Source of the DNA: Gemmataceae bacterium
GTDB lineage: Bacteria > Planctomycetota > Planctomycetia > Gemmatales > Gemmataceae
Direction of reading: 5' to 3'
Length of the DNA: 12,949 bases
Assembly: GCA_017853285.1 (NCBI GenBank)
Contig: JAFMJU010000048.1
Coordinates: 1-12,949 of the forward strand
Shown here: piece after piece, positions 1 through 5,792 of the stretch
Numbering within the stretch: position 1 is the first letter of the stretch
How the letters are laid out: each line of letters starts with the position of its first letter
The notes under the pieces: model-generated
The model's input: only the letters and a program-made list of their open reading frames with translations
What the model was told of the DNA's origin: nothing
Databases searched by the model: none
Program-made: the position numbers and the translations under genes

Positions 1-48
1 CCGGCTGGATCCCTTCAGCCTGCAGTCCCACTGAAATACCATCCATTG

Positions 49-94
49 AAAAAGCGGAAGGGGCGGGCCAGATGGCCCGCCCCTTCCGCTTTTT
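49..94 (-). terminator. Perfect 21-bp hairpin terminator after ilvC
   Basis: The arms at 49-69 and 74-94 are exact reverse complements (21 bp) around a 4-nt AGAT loop. The stem is GC-rich in the middle, begins with AAAAA and ends with TTTTT, so on either strand the hairpin finishes in a U tract. It lies 16 nt beyond the ilvC stop codon, which fits an intrinsic terminator for ilvC. The symmetry would let it also stop transcription entering from the left. Bases 1-48 show nothing I recognise. Confidence 0.85.
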
Positions 95-110
95 GGCAAA
101 TCAATCCGCC

Positions 111-1163
111 TTACTTGCCCTGGTTCTCGGGACGCAGGGAGCGGATGACCTGACCGGCACGCCACATCTCGCTATTGCGGATCTCGGCCAGTTCCTTTTC
201 AAGCTGCTCGCGGTAATCGGTGCGGCTGTTCACCTCCAGGGTGCGGCGGGTTTCCTCGCCCGTCTTCACACTGTGGTACAGCGATTCAAACACCGGCTTG
301 CTGGCATCGCGGAACTTTCCAAACCAGTCCAGCGCGCCCCGCTGGGCGGTGGTGGAGCAGTTGGCGTACATCCAGTCCATGCCCTTCTCGGCGATCAGGG
401 GATAGAGGCTCTGGGTGGCCTCCTCGACCGTTTCATTGAAGGCTTCGGACGGGGAGTGACCGTTGGCGCGCAGCACCTCGTACTGGGCCAGCCACAGACC
501 GTAGATCGCGCCCATCAGCACGCCACGCTCACCAGTCAGGTCGCTGTAGACCTCCTTGGTGAAGGTGGTCTCGAACAGGTAACCCGAACCGATGGCAAAG
601 CCCACCGCGCGAGCGCGCTCGGCGGCCCGACCGGTAGCGTCCTGATGCACGGCGAAGCTGGAATTGATCCCCTTGCCTTCCAGGAACAACCGGCGGACGG
701 AGGTACCGGAACCCTTTGGCGCCACCAGGATCACATCGATATCCTTGGGGGGCACCACGCCGGTCTGATCGGCGTAGACAATGCTGAAACCGTGGGAGAA
801 ATAAAGCGCCTTGCCTTTGGTCAGGTGCGGCTTGATGTGGGGCCAAAACTCCTTCTGTCCGGCGTCGGACAGAAGGTACTGGATGATGGTTCCCTTGGCG
901 GCCGCTTCCTCATAGCTGAGGAGGGTCTTGCCGGGAACCCAGCCGTCGCTCACGGCCAAATCCCAGGAACGGCCGCCCTGACGCAGGCCGATCACCACGG
1001 GAATGCCATTGTCACGCATGTTGAGCGACTGGCCACGGCCCTGCACGCCGTAACCCAGCACGGCCACGGTCTCTTCCCTCAGGATGGACCGTATCTTGTC
1101 GAGAGGGTAATCCGAACGCTCGTAAACCACCTCGCGGGAATTATCGACAACGATTTCCTTCAT
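111..1163 (-). CDS. ilvC: Ketol-acid reductoisomerase (acetohydroxyacid isomeroreductase)
   Basis: This enzyme converts 2-acetolactate or 2-aceto-2-hydroxybutyrate to the 2,3-dihydroxy acids in cytoplasmic valine, leucine and isoleucine synthesis, using Mg2+ and NAD(P)H. The 350-residue product has a Rossmann motif GYGVQG (37-42), the SHGFS catalytic-histidine segment (123-127), the acidic metal-binding motif DLTGERG (208-214) and NETVEEATQSL (243-253). It is the short (class I) form. An Arg and a Ser in RQGGRS (61-66), after the second beta strand, suggest NADPH use. Many stretches, such as VILVAPKGSGTSVR, MDWMYANCSTTAQRGALDW and the ending RPENQ, resemble the Bacteroidetes and yeast Ilv5 lineage more than the E. 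coli or typical GYGSQGHAHA enzymes. The ATG at 1163 has GAGG 7 nt upstream. The gene appears monocistronic, with a good promoter candidate and a structured leader upstream and a strong hairpin downstream. Confidence 0.97.
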   Translation of the reverse strand: MKEIVVDNSREVVYERSDYPLDKIRSILREETVAVLGYGVQGRGQSLNMRDNGIPVVIGLRQGGRSWDLAVSDGWVPGKTLLSYEEAAAKGTIIQYLLSDAGQKEFWPHIKPHLTKGKALYFSHGFSIVYADQTGVVPPKDIDVILVAPKGSGTSVRRLFLEGKGINSSFAVHQDATGRAAERARAVGFAIGSGYLFETTFTKEVYSDLTGERGVLMGAIYGLWLAQYEVLRANGHSPSEAFNETVEEATQSLYPLIAEKGMDWMYANCSTTAQRGALDWFGKFRDASKPVFESLYHSVKTGEETRRTLEVNSRTDYREQLEKELAEIRNSEMWRAGQVIRSLRPENQGK

Positions 1164-1212
1164 GCTTGCCTCGGAACCTACCCCCGATTGAACGCTACAA
1201 AGTTCTGTTGCA

Positions 1213-1257
1213 AGGCGCCGCGGGGGCTGGCGCCTCTGCCCACGAACGGGCGTGGGC
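1213..1257 (-). promoter_or_regulatory. Two adjacent hairpins in the ilvC leader
   Basis: Stem one pairs 1213-1219 with 1229-1235 (AGGCGCC/GGCGCCT, 9-nt loop). Stem two pairs 1238-1244 with 1251-1257 (GCCCACG/CGTGGGC, 6-nt loop). Both would lie in the roughly 140-nt 5' leader of ilvC if the promoter candidate at 1312-1340 is right. No U tract follows, so this is not a classical attenuator terminator. I see no leader peptide rich in Ile, Val or Leu codons. The regulatory role is inference. Confidence 0.35.
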
Positions 1258-1311
1258 CACTTCTCACCCTATTTCACTGGTTTTGGGCCGGATGGATAGC
1301 GTGAATCGGTG

Positions 1312-1340
1312 ATTTTAGGGCAAATTCAACTTTTTGCCAA
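1312..1340 (-). promoter_or_regulatory. Candidate sigma-70 promoter for ilvC
   Basis: Read on the minus strand, TTGGCA (1335-1340) is followed after exactly 17 nt by TAAAAT (1312-1317). Each hexamer differs from the sigma-70 consensus at one base. Transcription would begin near 1305 and leave a leader of about 140 nt. Planctomycete promoters are not well defined, so this rests on consensus match, spacing and position. Confidence 0.5.
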
Positions 1341-1358
1341 CCGATTGAATTCGGTTGG
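1337..1358. promoter_or_regulatory. Inverted repeat overlapping the ilvC -35 box
   Basis: CCAACCGA (1337-1344) and TCGGTTGG (1351-1358) form an exact 8-bp inverted repeat with a 6-bp centre. It overlaps the candidate ilvC -35 element (1335-1340) and ends about 10 bp before the candidate ung -35. No U tract follows on either strand, so a terminator is unlikely. The size and position suit a dimeric regulator's operator, but no regulator is identified. Confidence 0.4.
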
Positions 1359-1368
1359 TCTTCCCAGT

Positions 1369-1396
1369 TTGCCCATGCACTCGGCGCTATCATAAT
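1369..1396 (+). promoter_or_regulatory. Candidate promoter for ung
   Basis: TTGCCC (1369-1374) and CATAAT (1391-1396) are separated by 16 nt. The -10 element matches the consensus at five of six positions and the -35 at four. The start site would fall near 1403, giving a leader of about 20 nt before the ung start. Confidence 0.4.
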
Positions 1397-1424
1397 CTTC
1401 CAACACCCCACCTGGAGCCATCGC

Positions 1425-2108
1425 TTGTCCTCCGCACTGTTCCAAAGCATTCCAGCCGCATGGCGAAATCACCCGGCTTTTGGCCTGCGGGAGGGCCAAC
1501 TTGCAGACCTGGAGGATTTCCTGGCCTTGGAAGAAACCTCATACCCCGTCTTGCCCCCCAAAGCCGCCCGATTCAGCGCACTCGAGCTCACTTCCCCCAC
1601 CAACACCCGTGTGGTGATCCTGGGGCAGGACCCGTACCACGGACCCGGGCAAGCGCATGGGTTGTGCTTCTCGGTCTCCGTGGGAATCCCTCTACCCCCC
1701 TCGCTCCGCAATATCTTCAAGGAATGGCAAGCAGACCTGGGGCACTTACCGCCACCCAACGGGAATCTTGAAAGGTGGGCCCGATCTGGCGTTTTGTTGC
1801 TGAACAGTGTTTTGACTGTCCGTCAGGGAGAGGCCCAGTCCCATGCAGGCAAAGGCTGGGAAACGGTGGTACAGGGCGTGCTACGAGTGGTCGTGGCGCA
1901 AAGGCATCCCATTCTTTTCCTGCTTTGGGGGGCCCCCGCCCGAAAGTTGGCTGAGCCGCTGATTCAGGAACCCCACGGCGCGTTTTTTTCGGCCCACCCC
2001 TCGCCGCTGTCGGCGTACCGGGGCTTTTTCGGATCCAGGCCCTTCAGCAGGGCGAATGCCTGGCTTGAGGAAAGGGGCCAACCGCCGGTGGATTGGGCCT
2101 TGGGCTAA
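1425..2108 (+). CDS. ung: Uracil-DNA glycosylase, family 1
   Basis: The product removes uracil from DNA by cleaving the N-glycosidic bond, the first step of base-excision repair of deaminated cytosine. The 227-residue protein, close to E. coli Ung in length, has the water-activating motif GQDPYH (67-72, with the catalytic Asp at 69). It also has CFSV with the uracil-stacking Phe (82), LLLN with the uracil-reading Asn (127), and the DNA-intercalation loop HPSPLSAYRGFFG (191-203) with the catalytic His. The start is a TTG with GGAG 7 nt upstream, and no better in-frame start is visible. The TAA stop (2106-2108) overlaps the stop codon of the convergent kinase gene by two bases. Confidence 0.96.
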   Translation: MSSALFQSIPAAWRNHPAFGLREGQLADLEDFLALEETSYPVLPPKAARFSALELTSPTNTRVVILGQDPYHGPGQAHGLCFSVSVGIPLPPSLRNIFKEWQADLGHLPPPNGNLERWARSGVLLLNSVLTVRQGEAQSHAGKGWETVVQGVLRVVVAQRHPILFLLWGAPARKLAEPLIQEPHGAFFSAHPSPLSAYRGFFGSRPFSRANAWLEERGQPPVDWALG

Positions 2109-3205
2109 CGCCCCGCTTTGGCCCCGCCTTCCAACCGGGCCCGGGCTTCAATCCTGCCGAAAAGTTCCACCACCACCTCTGCCGAAGCGGGACGGTGGCG
2201 CGCATCCTTCGCCATCAGGTTGGAAACGGTTTCGCAGAATGCCGCGGAGAGGTCGGGGCGCCCCTGGTTGAGTCTGGGAACCGGCGTTTCAAAATGGTGC
2301 TGGTAAACCTGATCGGGATTGTCGCCCGAATAAGGCACTCTTCCAGTCGCCAACTGAAACAGGGTGATCCCAAGCGCGTAGAGGTCGGCGCGACCGTCCA
2401 AAGGGGCATCGTTGGCGATTTGCTCGGGAGGCATGTAATACGGGCTGCCCAACGCCAGGCCACGCTCCCTGGCCTGATGGGGGTCCACCTTGTTCCACAG
2501 CGCCAGGCCCAAATCCCCAACCAGAATCGACCCGTCCTCCAGCAAAAACAGGTTAGCCGGCTTGATATCCCGGTGTACAACCCCCTTGCCATGCAGGCAG
2601 CACAAGGCCTCGGAAACCTGCAGGCCCACCCGGGCCAGGTCCCGCTCGGAAAATGGGGTCGATCGCTTGATCACACGCGGGTCCCGTTCCATGGAGGGTA
2701 CCGGCAAATATTCCAGCGCACAGAATGGAAAAGGCCTTTCCCCCGCATCGAGCACCTGGACGATCCTCGGGTGGCGAACCCGGGCCCAAGCCCTTGCCAG
2801 GGCAAGGAATTTTTGGACCTCACTGGAAGGCCCACCCGCGCGGCCGGGCATGACCTTCAGGGCCACCAGGCGGTCGGTGCCCAAATGGCGCGCCTTGAAT
2901 ACCTGGGCGGTGCTGCCCTGACCGATCCGGTCGATCAACTCGTAGCCCGGTATGCCCTGTCCCAGCAGACTGTCCAGCGATTCGCCAAGGCGCCTGGCCT
3001 GGTGGTTGGTTATCAGGCCCCGCAACCGCAGGCGTTGCAACAGAGCGTCGGCCCCCATCGGGTCACCCGGTCTGGCGGTGGCCAGCTCCAGTTCCCCCTT
3101 GTCCACCAACAGGTTGCGCACCAACCATTCGCCCAGCCGCTGTTCCTCCAGCGTTCCCCCGGGGCCACCAGGGCTGCCGGGCTTGTCGGGGTTGGATTGG
3201 TTCAT
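2105..3205 (-). CDS. Eukaryotic-type serine/threonine protein kinase with altered alpha-C helix
   Basis: Taken from the ATG at 3205, the product has 366 residues and a Pkinase domain from about 88 to 350. Visible elements are the glycine loop IGQGSTAQV (94-102), the beta-3 lysine in VALKVM (117), the catalytic loop HRDIKPAN (211-218), DLG in place of DFG (231-233) and the APE-like PPE (259-261). The alpha-C segment QKFLALARAWARVRHP places Leu136 where active kinases of this class have Glu, so the usual Lys-Glu salt bridge is missing. Residues 20-82 contain two LGEWLV/GLIT-like helical repeats resembling those before many planctomycete kinases. I see no membrane segment or sensor domain, so it is probably cytoplasmic. 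The frame stays open to a GTG at 3421, but the extra 72 residues look non-conserved. The start has no clear ribosome site and is uncertain. The gene is convergent with ung. Confidence 0.9.
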   Translation of the reverse strand: MNQSNPDKPGSPGGPGGTLEEQRLGEWLVRNLLVDKGELELATARPGDPMGADALLQRLRLRGLITNHQARRLGESLDSLLGQGIPGYELIDRIGQGSTAQVFKARHLGTDRLVALKVMPGRAGGPSSEVQKFLALARAWARVRHPRIVQVLDAGERPFPFCALEYLPVPSMERDPRVIKRSTPFSERDLARVGLQVSEALCCLHGKGVVHRDIKPANLFLLEDGSILVGDLGLALWNKVDPHQARERGLALGSPYYMPPEQIANDAPLDGRADLYALGITLFQLATGRVPYSGDNPDQVYQHHFETPVPRLNQGRPDLSAAFCETVSNLMAKDARHRPASAEVVVELFGRIEARARLEGGAKAGR

Positions 3206-3528
3206 GGCGGAAAATACACCCCGGTGCCAACCCCGCCCCGGATGGGCGGTGAGCCATGCAGATTGTCGCAAGGCGGGTGAAAACAGGGACTGATTCGCGG
3301 GGCTATGGGACCAGCTTCTTGCACGGCCACCAAGTCCACTGGTATGATAATGGCAGATCTTCGGTCGGGATACGGGTGGGGCTTGGTTCCGCGCCTTGAG
3401 ACCTTTGCCGCGGAATCGCACAACCTGCCCGGGCCATGGAATGGCCCGCTACCCTTGCCGGCCCCTTTCTTTCCTTTTGACCGGGCCGTCAGCGGGGCGG
3501 ATCCCACAGCGCTGCTGGGGGACCGTGA
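3206..3528. other. Divergent intergenic region between kinase and HNH genes
   Basis: This 323-bp stretch separates the chosen kinase start from the HNH start. It contains a weak promoter candidate toward the HNH gene (3319-3348) and a short hairpin, CGGGCCAT/ATGGCCCG with a 3-nt loop (3430-3448). The kinase frame stays open through about two thirds of it, without recognisable protein similarity. I see no small gene or RNA gene. Confidence 0.5.
3319..3348 (+). promoter_or_regulatory. Weak extended -10 promoter candidate for the HNH gene
   Basis: TATGAT (3343-3348) is directly preceded by TGG, giving an extended -10 pattern. A poor -35 match, TTGCAC, lies 18 nt upstream. If used, the HNH gene would have a leader of about 170 nt containing the 3430-3448 hairpin. 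Confidence 0.28.
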
Positions 3529-4161
3529 ATGACCGCGTTGTTGAATCCGTTGGATGCCAGTGTCCTTGTGTTGAATCGTCATTTCATGGCGATCCAGGTG
3601 GTCTCGTGTAAAAGGGCCTTCACACTGCTGTGCAAGGACGCGGCTGAAGTGGTCCATCCCGAGGATGGCCAATTCCTGACCTACAATTTTCAAAGCTGGC
3701 GGGAAGTGAGCGAATTCCGCTCGCGCCATTTCCGCCAGGCCGACGACGACTGGATCCGCACCGTCTCCAGCGAGATCCAGGTGCCCAGGGTGATCCGGCT
3801 GATGGGCTTTGACCGCATGCCCCGGCAGGCTATCAAGTTCAACCGGCGCAACATTTTCGCCCGAGACAACAACCTCTGCCAGTACTGCGGGAAAAAATTC
3901 CCGACGAGCGAGTTGAGCCTAGACCACGTGATGCCACGCAGCCAGGGTGGCGGGAGCTCCTGGGAGAACATCGTCTGCGCCTGCGTGGCGTGCAATGTGC
4001 GCAAGGGTGGCCGCACCCCCAAGCAGGCCAATATGGCCCTGATCCGCCGGCCGGAAAAACCCAAGCGCAGCCCCATGCTGAACCAGAAGCTGACCAATTC
4101 CAAGTACGAGTCGTGGAAGACTTTCCTCGAAAACGCCTACTGGTCGGTTGAGCTGACCTGA
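3529..4161 (+). CDS. Stand-alone HNH endonuclease family protein
   Basis: The 210-residue product has an HNH nuclease fold at about 103-165. One zinc-binding pair is CQYC (117-120), followed by LDHVMPRSQGG (131-141) with the catalytic Asp-His, WENIVCAC (145-152) with the central Asn, and a second pair CVAC (152-155) followed by Asn. The N-terminal half opens with VLVLNRHFMAIQVVSCKRA (12-30), which matches the conserved start of a widespread chromosomal HNH family in Cyanobacteria, Planctomycetes and other phyla, of unknown role. Nothing nearby suggests a homing intron, restriction cluster or phage. The ATG at 3529 has GGGGGA 6 nt upstream. Cytoplasmic DNA binding is likely; its substrate cannot be read from the sequence. 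Confidence 0.88.
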   Translation: MTALLNPLDASVLVLNRHFMAIQVVSCKRAFTLLCKDAAEVVHPEDGQFLTYNFQSWREVSEFRSRHFRQADDDWIRTVSSEIQVPRVIRLMGFDRMPRQAIKFNRRNIFARDNNLCQYCGKKFPTSELSLDHVMPRSQGGGSSWENIVCACVACNVRKGGRTPKQANMALIRRPEKPKRSPMLNQKLTNSKYESWKTFLENAYWSVELT

Positions 4162-4178
4162 CCATTTTGGGGTCCATA

Positions 4179-4228
4179 AAAGCAGTGGGGGGATTGTGGG
4201 AAGCAACCCACAATCCCCCCACTGCTTT
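4179..4228. terminator. Perfect 22-bp hairpin between convergent genes
   Basis: The arms at 4179-4200 and 4207-4228 are exact reverse complements (22 bp) around a 6-nt AAGCAA loop. The stem includes a run of six G/C pairs and ends in AAA/TTT. It sits between the HNH stop (4161) and the desaturase stop (4240), a suitable place for a bidirectional intrinsic terminator. The terminal U tract is only three long, shorter than at 49-94. Confidence 0.8.
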
Positions 4229-4239
4229 CTGCCGTTCGG

Positions 4240-5625
4240 TCAGTTCACCATGCCGCTGAGCTTCTTGCCCTCGGCAAGGATCACATCCTTGTCGTCCACC
4301 TCCATGCCCTCCAGCACGCTGTTATCTATATAGATTCTCTGCTGCCCGGGCTTCCATTCGGGGCCCAGCACATCCACCACGGTGGGGTGAACCTGCGGAC
4401 GCTCCGGTGACATGAAATACCCGTGCACCTCCACGGCGTGCCGCAGGTATTCCGGATAACGGCACAGCATGGTGTGCAGGCCGTGCAACCGGTAGTGGGG
4501 CACCGAGGCGAACAGGTGGTGGGGCAGGTGATAATCCATGCCGATGGGGAAAACCGCGTATCGCAGCAGCGGGTTCACCTCGAAGACCCTGGTGTTGGAG
4601 ATCCAGCCACGGCCACCGTTGCCATGCTGCACCACCTGGCGCAGCATCATGAAGGAGCTGAACGAGGTGAAAATGGGCACGATCCACAAAGCCACATAGT
4701 AGAGCGGGGCGCGCCAGTCACCCAGGACGGCCCACAGCGTGAAGGCGCCCCAGATCAGCATGATCTCGCTGATACGGATGGCCATGGAGATGGCCGGCGA
4801 GACAGGCGGATGCAGTCGTGCGCCGGTGAAGCAGCGATCCGGCATTCTGGGGAAAATCACCCAGGCCAGGACAGCCAGAACCGCGGGCGACAAGGCCAGC
4901 CAGCGCACCCAATCAAACCCCTCGAACAGCATGGGCACATAAAGCCCCAGGCCGATCATGGCCACATTTCCGAACACCATGGCGATGCCGATGTTCACGG
5001 CGGTGTAATCGGGGACCACGCCCGGCTTGTGGTAGGGGCTGTCGCCGGAGCCGGTGGCGCTGAATTGGGCGCGCACCAGCATGAATTTCAGAACATTCGG
5101 GACCCAGAACTGGCTCAGCAGGAAGCCGATGAAGCGCTGCCGGGTAACCGGAAAATGAAGCCAGTGCCCGCTCTTGCGCATCTGGAACACATCGGGGTCA
5201 CGTTCCGGGTCGTTGACAAACTGATGGTGGGCCAGATGCTGCAGTCGGTACAGGTGCGTGTTGCTGTACATCGGGAACATGCAGAAGATGTCGCTGACAA
5301 GCTCGTTGAGCATCCGGTTCTTGAACAGGATGAAGTGCGATCCCTCATGGGCCAATCCGGTCAATTGATGCTGGTTTGCGCCCATGGCGATGACAGCCAG
5401 GACATAAACCGGGATACACCAGGCCCAATGCAGGCCCCAGTTGGCGTGTTCCCGGAAAAAGATCACCGAAAGGGCGAAGACAAGAACCACAAAAAACCAC
5501 GCCCTGGCCAGATACAGCCAATTGGTGGTGTTGTCGGTTTGGCGAAGTCTCTGGATCTCTTCCTTGAAAACCGGGTCCTTCAGCGCCTTGTCGAGGGTCT
5601 CCTCGGCCAGGGCCAATTCGCTCAT
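4240..5625 (-). CDS. Membrane fatty acid desaturase
   Basis: This is an integral-membrane di-iron desaturase (FA_desaturase family) that would introduce a double bond into acyl chains or a related lipid substrate. Counting from the ATG at 5625 (461 residues), the three histidine boxes are HEGSH (93-97), HLAHH (130-134) and HLPHH (366-370), plus a further His in QHGNGG (334). Hydrophobic pairs lie near 37-57, 68-82, 216-232, 247-260 and 285-322. The sequence is longer than many bacterial desaturases because of a loop of about 230 residues between boxes two and three. The start at 5625 was chosen for GAGGAG 9 nt upstream; ATGs at 5646 and 5661 and a TTG at 5694 are alternatives with poorer sites. 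The degenerate PLD-like gene lies upstream on the same strand and may share its transcript. Substrate and regiospecificity cannot be told. Confidence 0.92.
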   Translation of the reverse strand: MSELALAEETLDKALKDPVFKEEIQRLRQTDNTTNWLYLARAWFFVVLVFALSVIFFREHANWGLHWAWCIPVYVLAVIAMGANQHQLTGLAHEGSHFILFKNRMLNELVSDIFCMFPMYSNTHLYRLQHLAHHQFVNDPERDPDVFQMRKSGHWLHFPVTRQRFIGFLLSQFWVPNVLKFMLVRAQFSATGSGDSPYHKPGVVPDYTAVNIGIAMVFGNVAMIGLGLYVPMLFEGFDWVRWLALSPAVLAVLAWVIFPRMPDRCFTGARLHPPVSPAISMAIRISEIMLIWGAFTLWAVLGDWRAPLYYVALWIVPIFTSFSSFMMLRQVVQHGNGGRGWISNTRVFEVNPLLRYAVFPIGMDYHLPHHLFASVPHYRLHGLHTMLCRYPEYLRHAVEVHGYFMSPERPQVHPTVVDVLGPEWKPGQQRIYIDNSVLEGMEVDDKDVILAEGKKLSGMVN

Positions 5626-5792
5626 GTCAGGCAGCTCCTCAGGCATGGATGCTTGATTCATCCAACCCAAAAAGCAACCACCGGACAACGACAAAAGCCG
5701 TGGCGGGGCCCCTGATTGGGTCTATCCACCACTAACTATTAGGCCTTTGCTGCCGTTGAGGGGCCGGAACTTTCCGGTTCCCAGGGGGCCGA

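Noticed and set aside
1178..1270. Possible leader peptide for attenuation of ilvC (GTG-started frame of 29 codons)
   Set aside because: It has no run of Ile, Val or Leu codons, and the nearby hairpins lack a U tract, so the attenuation model is unsupported.
72..1304. Long + strand open frame (410 codons) opposite ilvC
   Set aside because: It is fully antisense to a certain ilvC, and its translation has no recognisable domain; it reflects GC-rich codon structure.
1164..1305. T-box or known riboswitch in the ilvC leader
   Set aside because: I could not find a T-box sequence core or a terminator/antiterminator pair.
3206..3421. N-terminal extension of the kinase to a GTG at 3421
   Set aside because: The 72 extra residues are Arg/Ser/Pro-rich, unlike the family, and contain no membrane segment; the GTG has no good ribosome site.
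3529..4161. Homing endonuclease or restriction enzyme reading of the HNH gene
   Set aside because: There is no intron, intein, methyltransferase or phage gene around it, and the N-terminal half matches a chromosomal family.
4423..5715. Long + strand open frame (430 codons) opposite the desaturase
   Set aside because: It is antisense to a gene with all three histidine boxes; its His/Gln/Gly-rich translation is typical of a reverse-frame shadow.
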